Notes under the pieces: generated by a model | The model's database searches: none | Seen by the model: the letters and a program-made list of their open reading frames with translations, nothing else | What the model was told of the DNA's origin: nothing | Translations under genes and position numbers: made by a program | Assembly (NCBI RefSeq): GCF_902729425.1 | Contig: NZ_CACVCH010000043.1 | Span: 1 to 64,000, forward strand | Direction of reading: 5' to 3' | Source: Magnetospirillum sp. SS-4 | GTDB taxonomy: Bacteria; Pseudomonadota; Alphaproteobacteria; Rhodospirillales; Magnetospirillaceae | Length of the DNA: 64,000 bases | Part shown: positions 1-7,699 of the stretch, one piece after another | How the letters are laid out: each line of letters begins with the position of its first letter | Position numbering within the stretch: the stretch's first letter is position 1

Positions 1-21
1 GAAGAACTGGAGGAAGGGAGC

Positions 22-1341
22 ATGAAACCTACGGCGCCCAAAATGATCCACAAGCTGCGCTGCGCCGTCTATACCCGCAAATCCACTGAGGAGGGGTTGG
101 AGATGGAGTTCAACTCGCTGGATGCCCAGCGGGAATCCTGCGAGGCCTATGTCGCCAGCCAGAAGGCCGAGGGCTGGGTGCTAGTGCCAACCCATTATGA
201 CGATGGCGGTTTCTCCGGCGGCACCCTCGAACGTCCTGGCCTGCGGCGCCTGCTGGCCGACATCGAGGCCGGGCTGGTCGATGTGGTGGTGGTCTACAAA
301 ATCGACCGTCTGTCGCGCTCGCTGATGGATTTCTCCAAACTGGTCGAGGTGTTCGACCGCAATGACGTCACCTTCGTCAGCATCACCCAGTCGTTCAACA
401 CCACCACCAGCATGGGGCGGCTAACCCTGAACATCTTGCTGTCCTTCGCCCAGTTCGAGCGCGAGGTGATCGGCGAACGTGTCCGCGATAAGGTGGCAGC
501 TTCTCGGCGCAAGGGAATCTGGATGGGCGGACCGTTGCCCTTTGGCTATCGCTGCGCCGACCGCAAGCTGCTGGTGGTGGAGGAAGAAGCAGTCATTGTC
601 CGCATGATCTTCGAGCGGTTCATCCGCGTCGGGTCCGCCACCCTGCTGGTGAAGGAACTTGCCGACCAGGGCATCTCGCGCCGTGGCAAGAAGTTGGACA
701 AGGGCGGCCTCTACAAGATGCTGGCCAATCCGCTCTACATCGGCAAGGCGGTCCACAAGGGTGTGGCCTATGACGGCGAACATGAAGCGATCATCGATCA
801 GGCCCTATGGGACAAGGTCCGATCCGTCATGGAAGTCAGCCCCCGTACGCGGGCCTGCCGCACCAGGGCGCAGACGCCCGCCCTGCTGAAGGGGCTGATC
901 TTCGCCCCCGGCGGCCGCGCCATGACTCCCAGCCACACCCGCAAGAAGGGCCGACTGTACCGCTATTACGTCACCATGAACGTGATTAAGGAAGGCCCAG
1001 AAGCCTGTCCGGTTGGCCGCGTCCCCGCCGCCCAAGTGGAGAACGCGGTGATCGACCAGTTGCGCTCGCTGCTTCGCACGCCGGAGATGGTGGCGCGGGC
1101 CTGGAAAGGCGTCCGCGCAGAGGGCGAAGCCATGACGGAGAAGGAGGTTGCCGCCGCTCTGGGCCAGCTTGATCCCCTCTGGGACGAACTGTTCCCCGCC
1201 GAGCAAGCCCGCATCGTCCAGCTTCTGGTCCAGCGCGTCGTTATCTCCACCGACGGCGTCCACATCGCGCTCCGCACCGATGGGCTGGCCCAGCTTGCCG
1301 GCGAACTGAAGCCGGCCAAGGGGCGGAGGGCCGCAGCATGA
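22..1341 (+). CDS. Large serine recombinase (resolvase/invertase family)
   Basis: A 439-residue site-specific DNA recombinase. The N-terminal resolvase domain (about 10-160) has the catalytic-serine segment YTRKS and the conserved KIDRLSRS and FAQFEREVIGERVRDK blocks. The PF07508-type recombinase domain follows (about 170-270, with the GGLYKMLANPLYIGKAVHKG signature). The region after it corresponds to the zinc ribbon of large serine integrases, but the usual Cys pairs are missing: GLIFAPGGRAM stands where such proteins have Cys-x2-Cys, and a single Cys follows. A strong Shine-Dalgarno (GGAGGAAGGGAG) sits just before the ATG. The gene overlaps the next one by four bases (ATGA). It probably belongs to a prophage or integrative element whose other parts lie to the left; no attachment site was identified. 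Confidence 0.9.
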   Translation: MKPTAPKMIHKLRCAVYTRKSTEEGLEMEFNSLDAQRESCEAYVASQKAEGWVLVPTHYDDGGFSGGTLERPGLRRLLADIEAGLVDVVVVYKIDRLSRSLMDFSKLVEVFDRNDVTFVSITQSFNTTTSMGRLTLNILLSFAQFEREVIGERVRDKVAASRRKGIWMGGPLPFGYRCADRKLLVVEEEAVIVRMIFERFIRVGSATLLVKELADQGISRRGKKLDKGGLYKMLANPLYIGKAVHKGVAYDGEHEAIIDQALWDKVRSVMEVSPRTRACRTRAQTPALLKGLIFAPGGRAMTPSHTRKKGRLYRYYVTMNVIKEGPEACPVGRVPAAQVENAVIDQLRSLLRTPEMVARAWKGVRAEGEAMTEKEVAAALGQLDPLWDELFPAEQARIVQLLVQRVVISTDGVHIALRTDGLAQLAGELKPAKGRRAAA

Positions 1342-1739
1342 CCTCCGTGTTCGTGCCGATGACCTTCCGCCGCATCGGCGGTCGCAAGCGCATCGTCCTA
1401 CCCGATGGCAGCCTGTACAATCCTGAGACACGCGTGCCGGTCGACAGCCCCATCGTCCGCTCGCTGGCCCGAGCTTTCCGTTGGCGGCGCCTGCTGGAAT
1501 CCGGTCGCCACGCTTCCATCAACGAACTGGCCAAGGCCGAACGCGTTGACCGTGCCTTCGCCAGCCGTGTTCTCCGCCTCACCCTGCTGGCCCCCGATAT
1601 CGTTGAGGCGATCCTCGCCGGCCGCCAGCCCGAGAAGCTGACGGTGCGGGCGCTGTTGGAGCCGTTTCCGGCGGAGTGGGTGGAGCAGCGGCGGATGTTC
1701 CTGGAAGACGGCGAGTACCATGAGAATGTTGGCCGTTGA
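1338..1739 (+). CDS. Small basic protein translationally coupled to the recombinase
   Basis: 133 residues of unassigned function. Its ATG overlaps the recombinase stop and is preceded by a GGAGGG ribosome site, so the two are probably translated together. The protein is basic. The middle (about 55-100: SGRHASINELAKAERVDRAF, then SRVLRLTLLAPDIVEAILAG) looks like a helix-turn-helix, in which an 'INELA..' helix is followed by a recognition helix. That suggests a DNA-binding accessory or directionality factor for the recombinase, but this is inference from position and motif. It ends near 1739, tail to tail with the minus-strand HEPN/Toprim gene. Confidence 0.7.
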   Translation: MTSVFVPMTFRRIGGRKRIVLPDGSLYNPETRVPVDSPIVRSLARAFRWRRLLESGRHASINELAKAERVDRAFASRVLRLTLLAPDIVEAILAGRQPEKLTVRALLEPFPAEWVEQRRMFLEDGEYHENVGR

Positions 1740-1820
1740 TCCATGGTGGGCCTTCGTCCACGACCTTTGCGCCCATTGCGGACGTGCAATTCCGAATTGA
1801 AGCAAATTCAGTGCGGACAC

Positions 1821-3146
1821 TCAGGAATCCGACGCTGCGAGGCGGGCTGCCAACTCTCCTGACGCCATTATGATGCATTGCTCGATCAAGGCATCGAGCA
1901 CCTTCTCGATATTGCCGGTGTCGTAGCCCGTCGCCGCCAACTTGTCGGGTGTGAGCTTCAAAAACGCCTTGGTGTAGGCCTCCTTATATTCGAGTGCGCC
2001 CTGATAGGTGTCGGCTTCCTTCTTGTAATTGGTCCAGATGACGCGCGGCGGCGGATAGTCTTTGAGCCGGTGGTCGAGATAGCATTCGATCGCTGCTGCG
2101 CGTCCATTGATGTCGGCCTCATGGTCGCCTTGGGGACCTTTGGCCGGAAATGACCTGAAGGCGTCTAGCGACGGCAAAAGCATCGCGCGCAGGTTAGATG
2201 GCAGCACCAGTGCGCCGAGCTTGTTGAAGGCTTCGGCGCCCTCGGCATCATTGTCGAATACGAAGATGGTCTGGTTGTGGACATCGATCTTCGCGAGGCC
2301 CTCGGCGAACTTGAGAAGATTGCCGGTGCCAGGAAACGGATGGCGATCGCTTACATCGATGAATCGAAAGAAGTCGGCGACCTCGGGCCGCAGCAACTCA
2401 AAGCCATGACGTAGGATATGTGCGTCCGAACTGCCCTCTGTGGCAATGAGGAAAGTCTCGGTGCGGCGCGCGAGGGGCATGAATTCGGCAGCCGTGGCCC
2501 ACCCAGCCTCGACCAGTGGGCCGTATTGCCAAACTACGTCGGTCTCAAGGTTGACTGCGTTGCCAGCCAAAATGCGCAGCATCAGATAGGGATGGAGGAT
2601 GTTGATGCGACTGCCGAAATAGCTGCGCTCGGACCAGTACTGGTCGTCATGGTCGAAGCTACACGGAATTCGTTCGAGCGTTGCCTCGTCATCGATGAAG
2701 CGCCCCTTGCATTTGGTGCGGCTCATTAAGGAGGCGTTGTCGTCATGGAAGGTGTCGTCGAGTTCGGTGACGGACTGGCGATTGGCGAATGTGCAGTATT
2801 CCTTGAACGAAAGCGGCTCTGGGATGGGCGAACCTTCAGAATCGGCGTTCGCCTCGCGCTCTTCCTTCCATTGCACCGCCCAATGATCATAGACGCTTCT
2901 GGCCTGCTCGAGCGTGAAGCCGAGCAGGTCGAGCCTGGGGACGATCTGTTTGAGCTTGCGGACGAAGGCCATTTCCATTGGGGTGGGATCTTCGTTTTCT
3001 TCCTGGAAATAGGCATAGTCGATCTGGTCGCTGCGAACCGCGCGCCGATCCCCCTCCTGGAACAATGCACCATGGTCGGGCCCGCAATGGTTCTTGGCCC
3101 AGGATAGGGCGAGCCCGCCAAGTTCGAGATGAATTTCCGTGCCCAT
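1821..3146 (-). CDS. HEPN/Toprim-associated domain protein (probable conflict-system nuclease)
   Basis: 441 residues. The N-terminus (MGTEIHLELGGLALSWAKN, then the GPDHGALFQ segment) matches the opening of the HEPN/Toprim N-terminal domain family as I know it. The C-terminal half has a Toprim-like fold signature: an acidic TEGSSD motif near E237 after a hydrophobic strand (TFLIA), then a second strand ending in the acidic FDND motif near 298-300. Toprim domains bind Mg2+ and cut or join DNA or RNA. An R-x4-H sequence near 83-88 fits the HEPN RNase motif RX4-6H but may be chance. Such proteins are predicted to act in phage defence or other genetic conflicts. The neighbourhood (serine recombinase, lower GC) supports horizontal transfer. 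The ATG has only a weak ribosome site. The function is inferred. Confidence 0.7.
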   Translation of the reverse strand: MGTEIHLELGGLALSWAKNHCGPDHGALFQEGDRRAVRSDQIDYAYFQEENEDPTPMEMAFVRKLKQIVPRLDLLGFTLEQARSVYDHWAVQWKEEREANADSEGSPIPEPLSFKEYCTFANRQSVTELDDTFHDDNASLMSRTKCKGRFIDDEATLERIPCSFDHDDQYWSERSYFGSRINILHPYLMLRILAGNAVNLETDVVWQYGPLVEAGWATAAEFMPLARRTETFLIATEGSSDAHILRHGFELLRPEVADFFRFIDVSDRHPFPGTGNLLKFAEGLAKIDVHNQTIFVFDNDAEGAEAFNKLGALVLPSNLRAMLLPSLDAFRSFPAKGPQGDHEADINGRAAAIECYLDHRLKDYPPPRVIWTNYKKEADTYQGALEYKEAYTKAFLKLTPDKLAATGYDTGNIEKVLDALIEQCIIMASGELAARLAASDS

Positions 3147-3529
3147 GCGATTTGATCACCCTAATACAAGGACGTGGGGCTGGAGCATCACATTTGCGCG
3201 CGCGATCGCCAATGCTACCAATCAGCGGCCCCTTCAGCCCGCTTGCTGTCGACAAACAGATCGGCAACTATCGTCCCGTCACTGCGGCTTGGTGCCCATG
3301 TCAGGCATCGCTGCGCCTCACCAGCGTTCTCCGGAACGGTCGTACCACGACAACGGCTAGCGGCCTTTTGGGCTAACCTGAGCACATTTCTTCGGCGTCT
3401 GATAGGCTGCGGTGTGGTGAGCCAGACGTGTCTGGGAACGCTGCGGCGAGCATCCTGAGTCTCTCCTGATGGCCGTCGCGTCCCGCGCGGCCGATCTCTT
3501 GGGTGTGCCGCGCGGAGAATTGGACGCTA
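3147..3529. other. Gene-poor stretch upstream of the HEPN/Toprim gene
   Basis: 383 bases with no convincing coding region. Short open frames exist on both strands but lack ribosome sites and recognisable protein patterns. The part next to 3146 must hold the HEPN/Toprim promoter (minus strand). Base composition is less GC-rich than the core genes to the right, as expected for accessory or decayed DNA. Confidence 0.5.
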
Positions 3530-3706
3530 TCACAGCGCCGATGGAGCGGGGCTGGCCGCACCCGCAGACCAGCTAACGATGAATGCCCAGATAGTCTCAA
3601 GTAAGACAGACAGGTACATTACAACGCTATTCACCGGGTTCAGGATGGCTTGAGAATACGTCCGCTTATGCGAGTTGCCTCGCGACCGCTTGGTTTCTGT
3701 GTTCAT
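3530..3706 (-). CDS. Possible small single-span membrane protein
   Basis: A 58-residue open frame whose ATG follows a very good Shine-Dalgarno (GGAGGT, then AACC). The N-terminus is hydrophilic and basic (KRSRGNSHKR). It is followed by one hydrophobic helix of about 25 residues (VVMYLSVLLETIWAFIVSW) and a short Ala/Ser/Pro tail. No family was recognised. The same frame stays open upstream to about 3890 and would encode another hydrophobic segment (LTFGALFLILGLL), but has no ATG or GTG there. The small gene could therefore be the 3' remnant of a longer membrane protein. Support rests mainly on the ribosome site. Confidence 0.35.
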   Translation of the reverse strand: MNTETKRSRGNSHKRTYSQAILNPVNSVVMYLSVLLETIWAFIVSWSAGAASPAPSAL

Positions 3707-4250
3707 GGTTACCTCCATCATCAACAGCGTGCTCGCGTAGCGAAGCAGGCCAAGGATTAAAAAGAGGGCACCGAACGTCAGCCAGCCTGCGAGAGTTGAA
3801 CTCCCCGGCTCCCCGAAGAGCGACTGTAGAGTAGCATTGTCCCACTGCGACGTCGATATTTCCGTTTGGGACTGTTCCGTTTGGGACGCGTTTATTTATT
3901 CCGGAATGCAGCCTTTCGCTTCCGGCCCTCCTGCACCAGGGTACCGCCCAAAGTAGAAGACGCTGTTGATACAGCGAACAGGCTCCGTTGCCGGACTCCG
4001 TCGGTCATCCGCGAAAATCGCCAAACCACACGGCGCGGAGATTTCCGGGATATCTTGAGATTTCAGGTGCTTGCCGACCTGTTGATACGGAAGGGCGTGT
4101 CAACAGGTCTGGAGAGAAAGGCGCCACGGAGAGAGAAGTCAGTCGATTTCCGGCAGGCTCGTGTCAGCACATAGACATGCGAAAACCGCGCGGAACCTTG
4201 GGGTATCCAAGGCCGCGTCTTAGCGGTAGAGCCAGTTTTATTTGGAAGAT
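3707..4250. other. Gene-poor stretch between the small membrane ORF and tRNA-Glu
   Basis: 544 bases with no supported gene apart from the tandem 13-mer at 3860-3887. An open plus-strand frame runs from about 3988 through the tRNA into the helicase gene, but its first part has no protein-like pattern and reads antisense through the tRNA, so it is not coding. On the minus strand, an open frame without a start codon encodes a hydrophobic segment (about 3725-3800), possibly a decayed gene. Confidence 0.5.
3860..3887. repeat. Two tandem copies of a 13-bp motif
   Basis: The sequence TTCCGTTTGGGAC occurs at 3860-3872 and again at 3875-3887, separated by two bases (15-bp period). A T/A-rich stretch (TTTATTTATT) follows directly. 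The identity of the copies in otherwise unstructured accessory DNA suggests a protein-binding site or a recombination or attachment relic. No matching copy was noticed elsewhere in the window by eye. Confidence 0.6.
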
Positions 4251-4326
4251 TGGCGTCCCCAGGGGGATTCGAACCCCCGTCGCCGCCGTGAAAGGGCGGT
4301 GTCCTAGGCCTCTAGACGATGGGGAC
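4251..4326 (-). tRNA. tRNA-Glu (anticodon TTC)
   Basis: On the minus strand this folds as a complete 76-nt cloverleaf. The seven-base acceptor stem is GTCCCCA paired with TGGGGAC, the anticodon stem is CCGCC/GGCGG, and the loop CTTTCAC carries anticodon TTC. A T-arm with GTTCGAATC is present, the discriminator is G, and the 3' CCA is encoded. G at position 73 and TTC identify glutamate. It lies between the accessory segment and the helicase gene. Confidence 0.95.
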
Positions 4327-4470
4327 GTCGAGGCGCGAGGGCGTCTAGATAGCCGCCCTGATCGGGAAAATCAAGACCGCAATGCGGAATTCGAGACGAT
4401 GATGGATCATTCCTCGCCGTCGGGCATTTTGCTGCTGCGGCCAGCGCGCCATTCGGCCAATATCCCGGCC

Positions 4471-6777
4471 ATGCCCCATCCAGAATCAGATCCCTTCGCC
4501 CTCGACGACGCCATCCCGTTTCCGCCGCCGCCCGCCAGGGCGCGGGGGGGCGAGCCGCTGCCGGTGCCGGCCGACGCGCCGTGGCTGGCGGGCCTCAACC
4601 CCGAGCAGCTGGAGGCCGTCACCTCCCTGGACGGGCCGGTCCTGGTGCTGTCGGGGGCGGGGACCGGCAAGACCAAGGTGCTGACCGCCCGTCTCGCCCA
4701 TATCCTGGCGTCCCGGCGGGCGCAGCCCTGGCAGTGCCTGGCCGTCACCTTCACCAACCGTGCCGCCCGCGAGATGAAGGAGCGCGTCGCCGGCCTGGTC
4801 GGGCCGGCGGCCCAGGACCTGTGGCTGGGCACCTTCCACTCCCTGTGCCTGCGCATCCTGCGCCGTCACGCCCAGGCGGTGGGGCTGGGCGCCGACTTCA
4901 CCGTGCTGGATGCCGACGACCAGTTGCGCGTCCTCAAGCAGGTGATGGCGGATCAGCACATCGACGCCAAGGCGACGCCGCCCCAGGCGCTGATGGGCGT
5001 GATCCAGCGCTGGAAGGACCGGGCGCTGACTCCCGACAAGGTCCGGGGCGAGCACGCCTCGGACGTCGCCGGCGGCCGGGGACCGGAGCTTTACCGCCTC
5101 TACCAGGACCGGCTGAAGGGGCTCAACGCCTGCGATTTCGGCGATCTGCTGCTGCACACCCTCACCGTCTTCCTGGCCGATGCCCGGGTGCTGGAGCACT
5201 GGCAGGGCCATTTCCGCTATCTGCTGGTGGACGAGTACCAGGACACCAACGTCGCCCAGTATCTGTGGCTGCGCCTGCTGGCCCAGACCCACCGCAACAT
5301 CTGCTGCGTCGGCGACGACGACCAGTCCATCTACTCCTGGCGCGGCGCCGAGGTCGGCAACATCCTGCGCTTCGACAAGGATTTCCCCGGCGCCCGCGTG
5401 GTACGCCTGGAAAGCAATTACCGCTCGACGCCGCATATCCTGGGGGCCGCCTCGGCCCTGATCGCCCACAACCAAGGCCGCCTGGGCAAGACGCTGCGGT
5501 CCGGCCTCAGCCACGAGTCCGATTCCGTCGAGAAGGTGCGGACCCGCGCCGTATGGGACGGCGAGGCCGAGGCCCGGCTGGTGGTCGAGGAGATCGAGAC
5601 CATCCAGCGGCGCGGCGAAACGCTGTCGTCCATGGCCATTCTGGTCCGGGCCGGCTTCCAGACCCGCGAGTTCGAGGAACGCCTGATCACCACCGGCGTG
5701 CCCTATCGGGTGATCGGCGGACCCCGCTTCTACGAACGCCTGGAAATCCGCGACGCCATGGCCTATCTGCGGCTGGTGGCCTCGCCCGCCGACGGCCTCG
5801 CCTTCGAGCGCGTCGTCAACACGCCCAAGCGCGGCCTGGGCGAGGCCGCCATCCAGTCCGTCCACATCCTGGCCCGCCACGCCGGCGTGCCGCTGCTGGA
5901 GGCCGCCCGCCGGCTGGTGGAAACCGACGAGTTGAAGCCCAGGGCGCGTCAGGCGCTGGCCGGGTTCGTCTCCGACGTCGCCCGCTGGCGCTCGCTGCTC
6001 GACTCCATGCCCCATGCCGAATTGGCCGCCACCATTTTGGAGGAATCCGGATATGTCGCCATGTGGAAGGCCGACAAGTCGCCCGATGCGCCGGGGCGGG
6101 TCGAGAACCTGAAGGAGCTGGTGGCGGCGCTGGAGGAATACGAGTCCCTGGCCACCTTCCTGGAGCACGTCGCCCTGGTGATGGAGAACGACGCGAAGGC
6201 CGAGCAGGACCGCGTCGCCATCATGACGCTGCACGGCGCCAAGGGACTAGAATTCGACACGGTGTTCCTGCCCGGCTGGGAGGAAGAGGTGTTTCCCCAT
6301 GCCCGCGCCCTGGCCGAGACCGGCACCCAGGGGCTGGAGGAGGAGCGCCGCCTCGCCTATGTGGGGCTGACCCGCGCCCGCAAGCGCGCCCTGGTCACCT
6401 TCGCCGCCAACCGCCGCATCTACAACCAGTGGAAATCGCAATTGCCGTCCCGCTTCGTCGAGGAACTGCCCGACGAACATGTGGAACGCTCGGCCGATCG
6501 CGGTCTCCATGGCGGCGGCCGGCAGGATTCCAATGCAGCCTGGAACGAGTCCGGCTGGAGCGACGTTCGCCGGAGCCGCCAGACCGCCCGCCCCGCCCCC
6601 GCCCCGCTGAAGACCGCGCCGCGCCAGTCCGGCGGCGGCTTCAGGGCCGGCGACCGGGTATTCCACGACAAGTTCGGCAACGGCAGCGTGGTGGCGGTCG
6701 ACGGCAACAAGCTGGAAATCGCCTTCGACAAGGCCGGCACCAAGAAGGTGCTGGACAGTTTCGTGAGTGCCTTATAG
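4471..6777 (+). CDS. uvrD: ATP-dependent DNA helicase UvrD/PcrA
   Basis: A superfamily 1A 3'-5' DNA helicase of about 768 residues, acting in nucleotide excision repair, mismatch repair and removal of RecA filaments. Visible motifs in order: LNPEQLEAV (Q motif), SGAGTGKTKVLTARLA (Walker A), VTFTNRAAREMKERV (Ia), LLVDEYQDTN (Walker B), GDDDQSIYSWRGAE (III), LESNYRS (IV), IMTLHGAKGLEFDTVFLPG (V) and EERRLAYVGLTRARKRALVTFA (VI). The C-terminal AGDRVFHDKFGNGSVVAVDGNKLEIAFD is the Tudor-like tail typical of UvrD/PcrA. The start is uncertain: ATG 4471 gives the usual length, and the in-frame ATG at 4399 would add 24 residues. Neither has a strong ribosome site. Confidence 0.93.
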   Translation: MPHPESDPFALDDAIPFPPPPARARGGEPLPVPADAPWLAGLNPEQLEAVTSLDGPVLVLSGAGTGKTKVLTARLAHILASRRAQPWQCLAVTFTNRAAREMKERVAGLVGPAAQDLWLGTFHSLCLRILRRHAQAVGLGADFTVLDADDQLRVLKQVMADQHIDAKATPPQALMGVIQRWKDRALTPDKVRGEHASDVAGGRGPELYRLYQDRLKGLNACDFGDLLLHTLTVFLADARVLEHWQGHFRYLLVDEYQDTNVAQYLWLRLLAQTHRNICCVGDDDQSIYSWRGAEVGNILRFDKDFPGARVVRLESNYRSTPHILGAASALIAHNQGRLGKTLRSGLSHESDSVEKVRTRAVWDGEAEARLVVEEIETIQRRGETLSSMAILVRAGFQTREFEERLITTGVPYRVIGGPRFYERLEIRDAMAYLRLVASPADGLAFERVVNTPKRGLGEAAIQSVHILARHAGVPLLEAARRLVETDELKPRARQALAGFVSDVARWRSLLDSMPHAELAATILEESGYVAMWKADKSPDAPGRVENLKELVAALEEYESLATFLEHVALVMENDAKAEQDRVAIMTLHGAKGLEFDTVFLPGWEEEVFPHARALAETGTQGLEEERRLAYVGLTRARKRALVTFAANRRIYNQWKSQLPSRFVEELPDEHVERSADRGLHGGGRQDSNAAWNESGWSDVRRSRQTARPAPAPLKTAPRQSGGGFRAGDRVFHDKFGNGSVVAVDGNKLEIAFDKAGTKKVLDSFVSAL

Positions 6778-6790
6778 CGGAGTTCCATCC

Positions 6791-7690
6791 ATGCCCCCCG
6801 TCTTCCCCGAAATCTGGCGTCTGCGCCTGACCGTCTCCATGGACACCCTGCCGGTGTTCGAGGAGGTGTTCGAGCGCTTCGCCGAGGCGGTGACCATGTT
6901 CATGGAGGACCGATCAGGCATCTCGGACGGCGATTGCGACTGGTTCCTGGAAGGATTCTCGCGCATGCCGCCCGACCGGGTCGCCATCGTGTCCGCCCTG
7001 TCGGCCATGGCCGCCGCCAACGGAATCGAGGCGCCACCGCTGGAGATCGAGCGCCTGCCCAACGTGGATTGGGTGCTGGAGAACCTGCGCGACTTCCCCC
7101 CCATCCGCGCCGGCCGCTTCTTCGTCCACGGCTCGCACTGGCAGGGCCGGCCGCCGGCCGGTTGCCACGCCATCGAGATCGATGCCGGCACCGCCTTCGG
7201 TTCGGGCGAGCACGCCACCACCCGCGGCTGCCTGCTGGCGCTGGATTCCATCGCCAAGCAGGGACGCCGGACGCGGGTGCTGGACCTGGGCTCGGGCTCG
7301 GGCATCCTCGGCATCGCCGCCGCCAAGGTGTGGGCGGCATCGGTGATCTGCACCGACATCGACCCGGCGGCGGTCAAGGTCTGCGCCGGCAACGCCGCCA
7401 ATAACGGCGAAGCCGCCCTGGTCACCGCCGTGGTCAGCGACGGCTACCGCAATCCGGTGGTGGGGAAGGGACGCCCCTACGATCTGGTGTTCTCCAACAT
7501 CCTGGCGCGGCCGCTGTGCCGTTTCGCCCCCGATCTGGCCGCCCATCTGGCCCCCGGCGGGCTGGCGGTGCTGTCCGGCCTGCTGGAGCGCCAGGAACGG
7601 ATGGTCATGGCCAATCACGAGAAGCAGGGACTGACCCTGAAACGCCGCTTCGCCATCGACGGCTGGGCCACCCTGGTGATCGGACGCTAG
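6791..7690 (+). CDS. prmA: Ribosomal protein L11 methyltransferase PrmA
   Basis: 299 residues. Transfers methyl groups from S-adenosylmethionine to lysines and the N-terminus of ribosomal protein L11. The family hallmark AGTAFGSGEHATT lies near the middle. It is followed by the SAM-binding VLDLGSGSGILGIAAAK (motif I), the acidic TDIDP (motif II) and the SNILA catalytic-type motif. The N-terminal domain (about 1-120) is the L11-recognition part, here starting MPPVFPEIWRLRL. The start lies 13 bases after the helicase stop, so the two genes are probably cotranscribed. It is convergent with the next gene, with only 9 bases between. Confidence 0.93.
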   Translation: MPPVFPEIWRLRLTVSMDTLPVFEEVFERFAEAVTMFMEDRSGISDGDCDWFLEGFSRMPPDRVAIVSALSAMAAANGIEAPPLEIERLPNVDWVLENLRDFPPIRAGRFFVHGSHWQGRPPAGCHAIEIDAGTAFGSGEHATTRGCLLALDSIAKQGRRTRVLDLGSGSGILGIAAAKVWAASVICTDIDPAAVKVCAGNAANNGEAALVTAVVSDGYRNPVVGKGRPYDLVFSNILARPLCRFAPDLAAHLAPGGLAVLSGLLERQERMVMANHEKQGLTLKRRFAIDGWATLVIGR

Positions 7691-7699
7691 CGTCCAGGG

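Noticed and set aside
4251-4326. tRNA-Glu as the attachment site of an integrative element
   Set aside because: No direct copy of its 3' end was found in 1-4250, and the recombinase is a serine type, which seldom uses tRNA genes.
3988-4470. N-terminal extension of the UvrD/PcrA frame
   Set aside because: It reads antisense through the tRNA-Glu gene and has no protein-family pattern; the helicase has its usual length from 4471.
4486-6234. 582-residue minus-strand open frame
   Set aside because: It lies wholly inside the helicase gene on the other strand, is Gln/His/Gly-rich without motifs, and reflects GC-rich codon bias.
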